Source: VAZQ01 sp963835165 (GTDB taxonomy: Bacteria; Pseudomonadota; Alphaproteobacteria; Rhizobiales; Xanthobacteraceae). From it: a stretch of 64,000 nucleotides of DNA. The stretch is from assembly GCA_963835165.1 (NCBI GenBank), contig CAWIGD010000070.1:124001-188000 (forward strand). Direction: 5' to 3'. Shown piece after piece: positions 43,527 through 52,559 of this stretch. Every line of letters begins with the position of its first letter. Position 1 is the stretch's first letter. The position numbers and the translations under genes are program-made. The notes beneath the pieces were generated by a model, which worked only from the letters and a program-made list of their open reading frames with translations, did not search any database and was not told where the DNA came from.

Positions 43527-44807
43527 TCACGCTCCCGGCCCCTCGACGCCGCACCAATCGCAAATGCTGAGCGCCATGACCTTGATCGACGTCATGTAGT
43601 CATCGATCGACACGTACTCGTCGTCTGCATGCATGACCGCGGTCGAACCCGGGCCGAAGATGACGGTGGGCGTGTTGGCGTACAGGTTGAGGAAGCGCGT
43701 ATCGGCGGCGCCCTGCCGGCCGCTGATCTGGGGGTCGCGCCCGGTGATCTCCTTGTAATTCTTGCAGACGGTTTCGACGATGGCGTGATCCCGCGGAATC
43801 TCCGATGCCTGCGCGTCATATCCCACGAACCGCACTTTAGGCGGGTGAAGCTTCATCCAGGGATCCTCGGCTGCCGCGCGCGCAATCTGATCCACCAGGC
43901 TCTGTTTAACCCCTTCGTGGTCCTCGCCGGGGACGGTGCCGATGCTCCCCTTCAGCAGGCAGTTTGCCGGGAATGCGCTCGGATAGTTGCCGGCGGAAAA
44001 ACTTCCGATGATGCATGGGAGCGTGTCGAGCGCGTTCGGATACAACGGGTGCGTTATGGTCGCGACCCGCTTGGCCTCCAGGTCCGCGACTGCCTTCACG
44101 ATCTTGTTCCCGAGCTCGATGCCGCTGATGCCTTCGTAGCGCTTTTGGATGCCGGCGGGCTTGCCGTGGATCTCGATTTCGAACCAGATGCGGCCAATGC
44201 AAGCGGGCTGCACGGCCAGGTCGCTGGTTTCGCCGGAAATGCCGGCATCAGCCTTGTACCCGCGGATCACCGTATCCAATGTGCCATGACCGCTGACTTC
44301 TTCATCGATGACGACGTTGATATACACGTCGCCCTTGGGCTTCAGGCCGGCCCCCTTGAGGCATTCAACCGCCATGATGTGGCTCGCGACACCGCTCTTC
44401 ATGTCGGCGGTCCCGCGGCCGTACATGCGACCGTTCTTGATCGTGGCCGACCAGGGGTTATCGCTCCACCCTTCCCCGCCGCCGACCGGAATGACGTCGG
44501 TGTGTCCGTTCAACAGCAATGAACGTCCCCCGCCCGCCCCTTTCCAGGTGGCGACGATGTTCGGCCGTCCCTCATAGCCCCGGTCGACAGGCCGGTATCC
44601 CGGATGCTTCTTGAGCTCTTCCCAATCGGTCTCCCACATGTCGACGTCGAGGCCGATCTTCGTCATATATTTCGACAGAAACGTCTGGATCTGCGCTTCA
44701 TCCCCGGTGACGCTGGGAATAACGACCATGTCGCGCAAAAAAGCGACGGCCTTGTCGCGGCTCTGGTCGATCTTTTCAAGAAGCTTCTTGCGGGCGTCGG
44801 TCTTCAT
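43527..44807 (-). CDS. M20-family metallohydrolase (ArgE/DapE/ACY1-like)
   Basis: 426 residues. Di-zinc peptidase/deacylase motifs: LLLNGHTDVIPVGGG, YGRGTADMKSG, VVIDEEVSGHGTLDT, and the late His in VIFGPGSTAVMHADDEYVSIDDY. It hydrolyses N-acyl or carbamoyl amino acids or similar amides in the cytosol. Start 44807 follows AGGACC. It lies 147 bp after the first molybdenum hydroxylase operon in the same direction, so it may be co-transcribed. An amide-cleaving step fits an N-containing substrate. Confidence 0.87.
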   Translation of the reverse strand: MKTDARKKLLEKIDQSRDKAVAFLRDMVVIPSVTGDEAQIQTFLSKYMTKIGLDVDMWETDWEELKKHPGYRPVDRGYEGRPNIVATWKGAGGGRSLLLNGHTDVIPVGGGEGWSDNPWSATIKNGRMYGRGTADMKSGVASHIMAVECLKGAGLKPKGDVYINVVIDEEVSGHGTLDTVIRGYKADAGISGETSDLAVQPACIGRIWFEIEIHGKPAGIQKRYEGISGIELGNKIVKAVADLEAKRVATITHPLYPNALDTLPCIIGSFSAGNYPSAFPANCLLKGSIGTVPGEDHEGVKQSLVDQIARAAAEDPWMKLHPPKVRFVGYDAQASEIPRDHAIVETVCKNYKEITGRDPQISGRQGAADTRFLNLYANTPTVIFGPGSTAVMHADDEYVSIDDYMTSIKVMALSICDWCGVEGPGA

Positions 44808-44954
44808 ATCTGAGGTCCTTCCACGGATCATTCTGCAGGACGTGTTGGAGAGGCACGGCGCGCGCTCGGTCGACCACGCAGCGTTGACGACATGCGCCGA
44901 GGGACGGCGTCCGCTCCTCGTTATGTTTCCCTAGGACCGCCACGTTGGCTCCCT

Positions 44955-46169
44955 TCAATGTCTTTCGCTCTTCGCGAACAGGCGCGTCAACCGGGCACCG
45001 GTCCATTTCACCAGGACCGAAAACAGCAGCGGAATTGCCTTGAGTTCCGCCGCCGGCGGCAGGGCTTGCTCCGGTGCCGCCAACCGCGCTTCCAGATTCT
45101 GCGCGAACAAAACGATGAGGCGGCCGGCGATATCCTGCACCAGGTCAGACCGGCTGAATTGTGCGAGCGTGCCGGTCAATCGATAGCCGACGCTGAGCTC
45201 CACCCGCGTCGACTGCTGATCGACCGCCAGCAATCGATAGCGGATGACACCCTGGGTCGCCGAACTGCTTCGCCGGTCCTGACCGCTGCCCCGAATTGTC
45301 CCGGAACGATGCGCCGGATCACGGTCGATCTCGGCCGAACCGTGAAATTCGGCGGCGATCGGGCCGACCTTGACGCGCATCTTGCCGTTAACAATGCGGG
45401 CGCCGGCATCACCGGTTATGGACGCACCCGGGAGACACGCGGCGACCGCAGGCACATTCGCGAAAAAATTCCACACCTCCTCGACCGGATGATGGACGAC
45501 AAAGCTCTGGTCGAACGACGCCTGCGGCGTAAAATTGGCTGGAACATTCTCGCCCACAGCAAGCGTGTCCCGCGCCTCCCCACGAGCAGCAACGTCTGGA
45601 ACCGCGCGAACGGCGGCATCCGGCGTGTCAGCACCGTGACCATGATCGCAACCCGCGGGCCCGAGCGCGGACCGGCCGGCTCCCGGAATCGCCGTGATGC
45701 CGCGGGCCCTTCGATCCGCAATGACGCCGCGGATCGCATCGATGATGCCGACATATCCGGTGCAGCGACACAGATTTCCGCTCATGGCCACCCGAACGTC
45801 ATGTTCGCTCGCAGCGGGCACGCGCAGAACGAGATCGCGGGCGGAGATCAGCATGCCGGGCGTGCAGTAACCGCACTGCAAGGCATGCTCGCGCGAAAAT
45901 GCCGCGCGCAACTCCTTGGCGATCTCATCGTCGTCCAGCCCCTCGATGGTGGTGACGCTCGCGCCGTTGCAGGACACGGCGTAGGTGATGCACGAGCGCA
46001 CTGGAACGCCGTCGACCAGGATGGTGCATGCACCACAGACGCCGTGCTCGCAACCGAGATGAGTGCCGGTGAGGTTCTGCCCTTCGCGAACGAAGTCGGC
46101 AAGGTGCGTGCGCGGTTCGACCTCCGCATTCACGTTCCGGCCATTGATCTTGAGGGCCAGCATTTTCAC
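44955..46169 (-). CDS. Molybdenum hydroxylase small subunit (2x[2Fe-2S], CoxS) fused to a CoxG/SRPBCC domain, copy 1
   Basis: 404 residues. N-terminal CoxS part (1-155): plant-type cluster CEHGVCGACTILVDG...C and second cluster CGYCTPGM...CRCTGY. After a linker, a CoxG-like SRPBCC domain (about 215-385): FVVHHPVEEVWNFFANVPAVAACLPGASI, KVGPIAAEFHGSAEIDRD. CoxG tethers carbon monoxide dehydrogenase to the membrane in Oligotropha; a fusion to CoxS ties that role to the electron-transfer subunit. GTG start overlaps the medium subunit stop by 4 bp (an ATG 6 bp later is possible). Confidence 0.88.
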   Translation of the reverse strand: MKMLALKINGRNVNAEVEPRTHLADFVREGQNLTGTHLGCEHGVCGACTILVDGVPVRSCITYAVSCNGASVTTIEGLDDDEIAKELRAAFSREHALQCGYCTPGMLISARDLVLRVPAASEHDVRVAMSGNLCRCTGYVGIIDAIRGVIADRRARGITAIPGAGRSALGPAGCDHGHGADTPDAAVRAVPDVAARGEARDTLAVGENVPANFTPQASFDQSFVVHHPVEEVWNFFANVPAVAACLPGASITGDAGARIVNGKMRVKVGPIAAEFHGSAEIDRDPAHRSGTIRGSGQDRRSSSATQGVIRYRLLAVDQQSTRVELSVGYRLTGTLAQFSRSDLVQDIAGRLIVLFAQNLEARLAAPEQALPPAAELKAIPLLFSVLVKWTGARLTRLFAKSERH

Positions 46170-46999
46170 GATCCGTCGGCTTGCGCAATCGCGCGTCGTA
46201 GGACGGCGAGATGCACCTGCTGGTCGATGGGGTCGGTCAGACCGCGCGCACTCATGGTTGTGCGCACGAGGTCCACATTGATAACGGCTGCCGCGCCGCT
46301 GGTATGGGTGAACAGTCCCTCCGCATCTGTCAGAACGATCGGCCTTGCGCCGGTAGCGCCGATCACCGCGCGGCAGACCGAACGGGCCGGATCACGCACG
46401 AAAGCGCCGATGGCATGGGCAAATTCGCCGGTCTTTCGACACGCCTTGTAGTAACCCCAGCGCGCCGCGTCAGACAAGCGAGGCACATGGATTGCGGTGA
46501 CGACCTCGCCGGGTTTCAGGCTGCTCTCGAACACGCCGAGCATGAATGTATCGATGGGAATTCGCCGGTCCCCCTGGCCGCTGCGAGCGATAGCCGATGC
46601 GCCAAGCGCGGCGAGAGCCGAAAGCCAGTCCGCGGAGGGATCGGCATGGACGATGCTCCCGCCGATGGTCCCCCGGTTGCGCACCGCGCGGTAGGCGATG
46701 CCTGCGGCCACCGTGCGTAAAGCGCCGCGGGTGACGTCGGGAACCCGGCCATCCTCGATATCGGCATGGGTAATGCAGCTTCCGATCGTGATTCCGTCGG
46801 CGGTCTCCTCAACCTGTTTGAGCTCGGCAATCGCGGTGATGTCGACCAGCAGGTCGGGCTGTACCAAGCGCAGATTCAACATCGGGCCGAGCGACTGCCC
46901 GCCCGCCAGAAACTTCACCACGACGTCCTCGCGCGTACCGAGCGTGAGGGCGGTGGCGAGGTCGCTGGGGCGTTCGTAATCGAAGCGTACCGGTTTCAC
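46166..46999 (-). CDS. Molybdenum hydroxylase FAD-binding medium subunit (CoxM), copy 1
   Basis: 277 residues. AGGQSLGPMLNLRLVQPDLLVDI (FAD pyrophosphate loop) and RNRGTIGGSIVHADPSADW are the AGGQSLxPxMxxR and TIGG motifs of CoxM/XdhB proteins. Takes electrons from the two [2Fe-2S] clusters. GTG start overlapping the large-subunit stop (GTGA). Confidence 0.92.
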   Translation of the reverse strand: MKPVRFDYERPSDLATALTLGTREDVVVKFLAGGQSLGPMLNLRLVQPDLLVDITAIAELKQVEETADGITIGSCITHADIEDGRVPDVTRGALRTVAAGIAYRAVRNRGTIGGSIVHADPSADWLSALAALGASAIARSGQGDRRIPIDTFMLGVFESSLKPGEVVTAIHVPRLSDAARWGYYKACRKTGEFAHAIGAFVRDPARSVCRAVIGATGARPIVLTDAEGLFTHTSGAAAVINVDLVRTTMSARGLTDPIDQQVHLAVLRRAIAQADGS

Positions 47000-49334
47000 G
47001 TCGTGCTCCGGCCCGCCTGCGCAATGGCCGTCAGGATCCGCCGCGGCGTAATGGGCGAATGCAGCAGTTCCACGCCCAATCGCCGCAGGGCATCGTTCAC
47101 AGCGTTGACGATGGCCGCAGGCGGGGCGATTGCGCCGCCTTCGCCGATGCCCTTGACGCCGAACTCCGTGTACGGAGCGAGCGTCTCCATGTGGTCGAGC
47201 CTCGGCGCCGGCACTTCCGTCGGGCCCGGCAGAAGGTAGTCGGCGAAAGTCGAGGCAAGCGGCTGTCCCGACTGATCGAACGGCATCTCCTCGTAAAGCG
47301 CGGTGCCGATCCCTTGCGCGAAGCCGCCGTAGATTTGACCGTCCACGATCATCGGATTGACCAGCTTGCCGCCATCTTCGACGATCACATAGTCGAGAAT
47401 TTCGACATCGCCGATGTCAGGATCGACCGCCACCAGGGCAGCGTGGGTGGCATAGCTGAAGGTGCCCGAGTCCCGGACAGGCTTGTATCCGATGGTGGCC
47501 TCGAGACCGCCAGGATCGACGTCGTTCGGAAGGTTCTGCGGTTTCAGGTACCAGGTGCGGGCGATCTCGCCGAGACTGATGGAGCCACCGGGACCGACCA
47601 CCTCGCCGGCGTGCACCCTCACTCTGTCTGCATCCGCCTGCAGCAATTGCGCACCGACCTTGATGGCGCGCTTGGCGATCTCCTTGCATGCGGTCGACAC
47701 CGCGCCGCCTGCCATCACCATGCAGCGCGAGCCCCAGGTCCCGGTCGAATACGGCGTCATCGCGGTATCGCCGTGCACCACCCTGATCCTGGCCACATCG
47801 ATGCCGAGGATCTCGTGTGCAACCTGCGCAAGCGTGGTCTCCAGGCCCTGGCCGTGCGAATGCACGCCGACGCGCAATTCGAGTCCGCCGTCCGGCGTGA
47901 CCCGCGCCGTGGCCTGCTCGTATCCCGGCACCATGGGAATGCCCCAGCCGTAGTAAACCGACGTGCCATGCGCCGCCTGCTCGCAATAGATCGATAGCCC
48001 GACGCCGATCAGACGCCCGTCGGGTTCGCCACGCTGCTGGCGCGCCCGTACCGCGTCGATGTCGATCGCCGCCAGGGCGCGGCGCAGAGATTGCGGATAG
48101 TCGCCGCTGTCGAAATGCTTGTTGGTGATGTTGTCGAACGGCATCTGCTCGGGCCGCACCAGAATCTTCGCCCGCACCTCGTGCGGCTCGACGCCGGCTT
48201 CGCGCGCGATCGCATCGAGCAGGAGTTCGAGCGCGAAGCAGACGCCAGTCCGCGCGACCCCGCGATACGGCAGGATCGGGCATTTGTTGGTGGCGACCGA
48301 GTAGGTGCGGCAGCGAAATGCCGGAAAGTCGTATGGCCCGGGGAGAATGCTGGCCACCTGCGCCGCCTCGAGGCAGGCGGAGAACGGATAGGACGAATAG
48401 GCGCCGGAATCGACCGTCGCCTCGCAGTCGATGCCGATCAACCGGCCGTCGCGGTCGGCGTAGCCAGTGATGCGGTAGTAGTGCTCGCGGCAGTTGGCGC
48501 CGGCGGTGAGGTGCTCGCGCCGATCCTCGATCCAGCGCACCGGATGACCACAGTGCATCGCCAGCCAGCCGAGGCACACCTCTTCCGCGAGCAGGATCCC
48601 CTTGTATCCGAAGCCGCCGCCGACATCGGGCGCAATGATACGCACCTGCGCTTCCTCGAGGCCCAGACAACCGGCAAGCCCGGTGCGGACGATGTGCGGC
48701 ATCTGGCAGGCCGAATAGAGCGTGAGCTGTTCGAGCCGCGTGTCCCACAGCGCAACCACGCCGCGGCCTTCGATCGGCGCCATGCATTGCCGCGCCGTCC
48801 GGATCTCGCGCGTGACTTTGATCGGTGCATCCAATGCCTTGCCGATATCGACATCCACGAACGTTTCGAGGAAGACATTGTCGGCCCAATGGTCGTGCAC
48901 CAGTTCCGACCCGGGGTGCGGGCCGCGAGCATGTCGTGCACGGCCGGTAATTCTTCGAGGTCGAGCGTGACGGAACCGGCGATATCCTCGGCCTGCGCAC
49001 GCGTCGGCGCGAGGCACATCGCGACAAGCTCGCCGACGAAACGCACCTTGTCGGTTGCGAGCGCGGGCTGCTCGGAGACCTTGAAGCCGCGCAAGCCTGA
49101 AACGGCCCGGATCGGCTTGACGCCTACGAGATCGGGAGCGGTAAAAACAGCGTGACGAAGCGATTGCGGCGCCGCAATGCCGCGGATGCGCGCGTGCGCA
49201 AGCGGGCTGCGCACGAAGGCGACGTCCTGCATCCCGGCGAAGCGAAGATCCGCGACGAACTGCCCGCGGCCGCGCATCAGGCGATCGTCTTCCTTGCGGA
49301 TGAGGCGCGCTCCGACGCCCTGCCCTGTCGCCAT
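46996..49334 (-). pseudogene. Molybdenum hydroxylase large subunit (CoxL/XdhC-like), copy 1, one-base frameshift
   Basis: The ATG at 49334 gives MATGQGVGARLIRKEDDRLM...LPAVHDMLAARTPG; near 48918-48920 one base appears missing, and the frame then continues GSELVHDHWADNVFLETFVD to the end at 46996. Restoring one base gives 779 residues, close to copy 2 (781). Molybdopterin blocks: GVVALWDTRLEQLTLYS, APDVGGGFGYKG, PILPYRGVARTGVCFALE, GVHSHGQGLETTLAQ, GVKGIGEGGAIAPPA with the catalytic Glu. The CODH active-site loop (VAYRCSFR) is absent, so it is a hydroxylase of unknown substrate. Confidence 0.85.
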
Positions 49335-49433
49335 AAACTACTCCAGGCCGATCGAGCGAACGGCGCAAGATCTTCGGCTTGCGGGCGCCCGGGCACGCTC
49401 CGCTCCGGCGGAGCCAATGAGCGCCACCGTCGA

Positions 49434-49463
49434 TACTATGATCCCAATCTTAGGATGATAGCA
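49434..49463. promoter_or_regulatory. Shared operator-like motif upstream of coxL copy 1
   Basis: TACTATGATCC (49434-49444) and GGATGATAGCA (49453-49463) face each other across 8 bp as a clear 11-bp inverted repeat. The right 22 bases match the other sites. It overlaps the last codons of the GntR gene and is 100-129 bp before coxL copy 1. It is the most symmetrical copy. Confidence 0.6.
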
Positions 49464-50298
49464 ATCGCAACCGCGAAGCCCCGCGTCCGACGCTTCGGTT
49501 CTGCGTTCGCGCGGTCTCGGCCGGCAGCCGGGAGCGCTCCGCGCGGCGCGACGGCGCGCGTGAATTGGCCAACAGGTCGATATGCAGCTGAATGACCTCG
49601 CTGCGGTATGTGATATCGGCGACGTAGATGGCGACTCCCTTGCCGTCGATGACGACGCAGCGGCACTCCGCCGTCGGCGTGCCGAGAGCGATGCGCAAAA
49701 AATCGGCCGTCGTCGGGTTGGCGCTGCCGATCACGACGGTCTGATGGGCGTGCCGAATCTCGATATCCTTCCAGCCGGCGAGAACCGATAGTGCGGTGCG
49801 CTGAAGGAACGCATTCGGATCGCGCTCATAGATGTCGCTGGCGAGATGCAGATTGACGATGCCGTAAGGCTCGCCGTCCTTGTACTGAACGGTGCGCAGG
49901 AAAACATACTTCGCCGCGTGCTCTCCTTCACCTTCACCCAGACTTGGCAACGGCGGAGGATTATCCACCTTGATGCGCTTCGGCACGTTATCCTTGATCG
50001 ATGCGACCAATACGTCCCAGCTGGTGGCGAGTTTCAACCAGTGCCGGCTCAACGGCTTGGCCGCAACGAAGGTGCCGCGGCCTTGCTGGCAATGAAGCAG
50101 CCCCTCTTCGCGCAGGATATCGATGGCTTGCCGTACCGTGACCCGCGCCACCTGAAATTCCTGCTCCAGCTCCACCAGCGTTGATATCTTTTCACCGGGC
50201 CGCCATTGCTTCGCTTCGATCCGCTGCCGCATCACCGAAGCGACCTGGATGTAGAGCGGAACGCGGCTTCGGTCGTAGGCCTTCAGCAGCTTGGACAT
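49450..50298 (-). CDS. GntR-family regulator with UTRA ligand domain (HutC subfamily)
   Basis: 282 residues from ATG 50298 (a longer start at 50316 is possible). Winged helix: VPLYIQVASVMRQRIEAKQWRPGEKI, LVELEQEFQVARVTVRQAIDILREEGLLHCQQGRGTFV. The UTRA-type sensor domain (about 90-250) includes YKDGEPYGIVNLHLASDIYE and ADITYRSEVIQLHIDL. An Arg-rich C-terminal tail is unusual. Placed between the two molybdenum hydroxylase operons, it is the only specific regulator in the island, and so the best candidate to bind the shared motif. Confidence 0.9.
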   Translation of the reverse strand: MSKLLKAYDRSRVPLYIQVASVMRQRIEAKQWRPGEKISTLVELEQEFQVARVTVRQAIDILREEGLLHCQQGRGTFVAAKPLSRHWLKLATSWDVLVASIKDNVPKRIKVDNPPPLPSLGEGEGEHAAKYVFLRTVQYKDGEPYGIVNLHLASDIYERDPNAFLQRTALSVLAGWKDIEIRHAHQTVVIGSANPTTADFLRIALGTPTAECRCVVIDGKGVAIYVADITYRSEVIQLHIDLLANSRAPSRRAERSRLPAETARTQNRSVGRGASRLRLLSS

Positions 50299-50531
50299 CG
50301 TGGTTTCCACCAACATCTGAATCGAATCACTCTCAGCGATTCGGCATTGCTCCCGGCGGAGCGCAACGGAAGCCCCGCGACCTGCGCGCCGGAACGATAG
50401 CGAGGGCGGGCAAGTCTGTCACCCGGAATTGCCCTCGTTTGCTGCCCGCCCATGATTATACCCGATAACGCAAGCGAGGGACGCATCCCCAAGGTTCGAT
50501 ACGCGAGGCCGACGCCACGCCCAAAGCACGG

Positions 50532-51731
50532 TCACCGGCCCGACTGAAAAAGTTTAGCGAAGACTGCCTTCAATCGCGCCACCAGCACCTGACGCAGGAG
50601 CGATCCCGCCGCCAGCGGCGCTGACGCCTGCACTTCGAGCTCGGAAACGGATCCCGTGAGGCGAGCCTCCAGATTGCGGGCGAAGGCTTGCGCGAGGCGG
50701 GACACCAGATCCTGAACGATACCGCTGCGGCCGAATTGAGCGAGCGGACCGGCAAGCAGCGCCCGTATCACAAGCTCAACGCGGGTCCCCGTACCCGCCG
50801 GAAGCAGGACATATTCGATCTCTCCCGCCGCGCGCGACCCGCTCAGCCGATCATTCCCGGCGCCCACGACCATGCCGCGGCGCTTTTCATCGTCGCGCAC
50901 GATGCGAGCCGCGCCGGTGAACGTCGCCGTGATCGGCCCGAGCTTGGCGGAAAACTTTCCTCTGACGTTCCCGCCATCGGGGCGTTGTGTCAGGGTTGCG
51001 CCGGGTAGGCAGCGCACGACCTGTTCGATGTCGCCGAAAAATGTCCAGACCTCCTGAGGCGGAGACGCGACCGTGAACGATTGCCGCAGTTCAATATTCG
51101 GCTGCCGTCCGTCGAGGCCGGGGCTGCCCTGCGCCGGGCTGTCATCATCCGCGCCTACGGCGGAGACCGCCCTCGTGGTGGAGGAACGCTCCAGCGCGGA
51201 GCGCGCGACGCGCGCACCAACCGGACCTAGCGGCATGCTCAGCAAAGGTTGCGCGGCGAACGCGCCCTCGCGGGCTTCCTTCAAGACTCGATTGACGGCG
51301 CGCACGATGCCGACATAACCGGTGCAGCGGCAGAGGTTGCCGCTGAGCTCGAGGCGAACGCGCGCGTCATCGGCTTCGGGTACACGCGCGACGATATCGC
51401 GCGCCGTCACCAGCATCGCCGGCGTGCAGAAGCCGCATTGCAGCCCGTGCTCCTCGGAAAAAGCACGGCGCAGCGCCGCCATGACCGGGTCGTCGTCCAG
51501 GCCCTCGATGGTGGTGATCGCAGCGCCGTCGCACATCACGGCATAAGTGATGCACGAGCGCGCAGGCTGACCGTCGATCAGAAGTGTGCAGGCGCCGCAG
51601 ACCCCCTGCTCGCAGCGCAAATGGGTGCCGGTGAGGTTGAGCTTCTCGCGCAGAAAGTCCGCGAGATGCGTCCGCGCCTCGACGCTCTCGACGACCGACC
51701 GCCCGTTCACCGTGAGTTGGATCGGTTTCAT
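50532..51731 (-). CDS. Molybdenum hydroxylase small subunit fused to a CoxG/SRPBCC domain, copy 2
   Basis: 399 residues, same architecture as the copy at 44955. CoxS part with CEQGVCGACTLLIDG and CGFCTPAM...CRCTGY; linker (about 160-210); CoxG part with FTVASPPQEVWTFFGDIEQVVRCLPGATL and KLGPITATFTGAARI. The two copies are clearly paralogous (shared TGTHL-CE-GVCGACT and RSCITYAV-C-GA-TTIEGLDDD blocks) but diverged in the linker. ATG overlaps the medium subunit stop (ATGA). Confidence 0.9.
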   Translation of the reverse strand: MKPIQLTVNGRSVVESVEARTHLADFLREKLNLTGTHLRCEQGVCGACTLLIDGQPARSCITYAVMCDGAAITTIEGLDDDPVMAALRRAFSEEHGLQCGFCTPAMLVTARDIVARVPEADDARVRLELSGNLCRCTGYVGIVRAVNRVLKEAREGAFAAQPLLSMPLGPVGARVARSALERSSTTRAVSAVGADDDSPAQGSPGLDGRQPNIELRQSFTVASPPQEVWTFFGDIEQVVRCLPGATLTQRPDGGNVRGKFSAKLGPITATFTGAARIVRDDEKRRGMVVGAGNDRLSGSRAAGEIEYVLLPAGTGTRVELVIRALLAGPLAQFGRSGIVQDLVSRLAQAFARNLEARLTGSVSELEVQASAPLAAGSLLRQVLVARLKAVFAKLFQSGR

Positions 51732-52552
51732 GCGTCAGTTGCCTGGGCGAGTGCGCGCCCCAAAACCGCGATGTGCTGACGACGGGCTGCGCGATCGGTG
51801 ATGCCGTGCTGGTCGAACAAGCGAAGAATGGGCGCCTCATCCAGACCGGCGCCGTCGGACCGCCTGACCTTGCGCGCGTCTGTCACAATGATGGGCCGAC
51901 CGCGGGTCGCCCCAATGACCGCGCGGAAGCGGCCGCGCTCGCGATCATCCAGCACCGCCCCGATGGCAAGCGCGAACTCTCCGGCCTTGCGGCAAAGCTT
52001 GTTGTAGCCCCAGCGACCACGGGACGAGAGCCGCGGAACACGGATCCCCTGCAGCAGTTCCCCCGGCGCGAGGGCGTTCTCGAACGCACCGGTGACGAAC
52101 TCTTCGATCGCAAGCCGGCGCGCACCTTGGGGGCCTGAGATCACGCATTCCGCTTCAAGCGCGCAAAGCGCAGGGACCCAGTCCGCGGCCGGATCGGCAT
52201 GGCAGACACTGCCACCGATCGTGGCGCGGTTGCGCACCGCCCGGTAAGCGATGCGGCTCGCGACCAACGAGAGGGCCTGCAAGCCGCGGCCCGGCAGGCG
52301 GCCATCCTCGATATTCGCCGTCGTAATGCAGGCGCCGAGCGTCACCGCGTCGTCGCGATCCTCGATTGCGGTCAGCTCCGCGATGCCGGTGACGTCCACC
52401 AGGACCCGCGGCTGGACCAGACGCAGATTGAGCATCGGCCCAAGCGACTGCGCACCTGCCACCACCCTCGCAGCGCCATCCGATTCGAGCAGAATCGTTG
52501 TCGCCTCGGACAGCGTGCTCGCGCGTACGAACTCGAAGGCGGCCGGTTTCAT
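51728..52552 (-). CDS. Molybdenum hydroxylase FAD-binding medium subunit (CoxM), copy 2
   Basis: 274 residues. VAGAQSLGPMLNLRLVQPRVLVDV and RNRATIGGSVCHADPAADW, the FAD-binding motifs of the family, followed by LLQGIRVPRLSSRGRWGYNKLCRKAGEFALAIGAVL. The Gly-to-Ala change in the first loop (AGAQSL) is tolerated in relatives. Seven bases after coxL copy 2. Confidence 0.92.
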   Translation of the reverse strand: MKPAAFEFVRASTLSEATTILLESDGAARVVAGAQSLGPMLNLRLVQPRVLVDVTGIAELTAIEDRDDAVTLGACITTANIEDGRLPGRGLQALSLVASRIAYRAVRNRATIGGSVCHADPAADWVPALCALEAECVISGPQGARRLAIEEFVTGAFENALAPGELLQGIRVPRLSSRGRWGYNKLCRKAGEFALAIGAVLDDRERGRFRAVIGATRGRPIIVTDARKVRRSDGAGLDEAPILRLFDQHGITDRAARRQHIAVLGRALAQATDA

Positions 52553-52559
52553 TTGCGCA

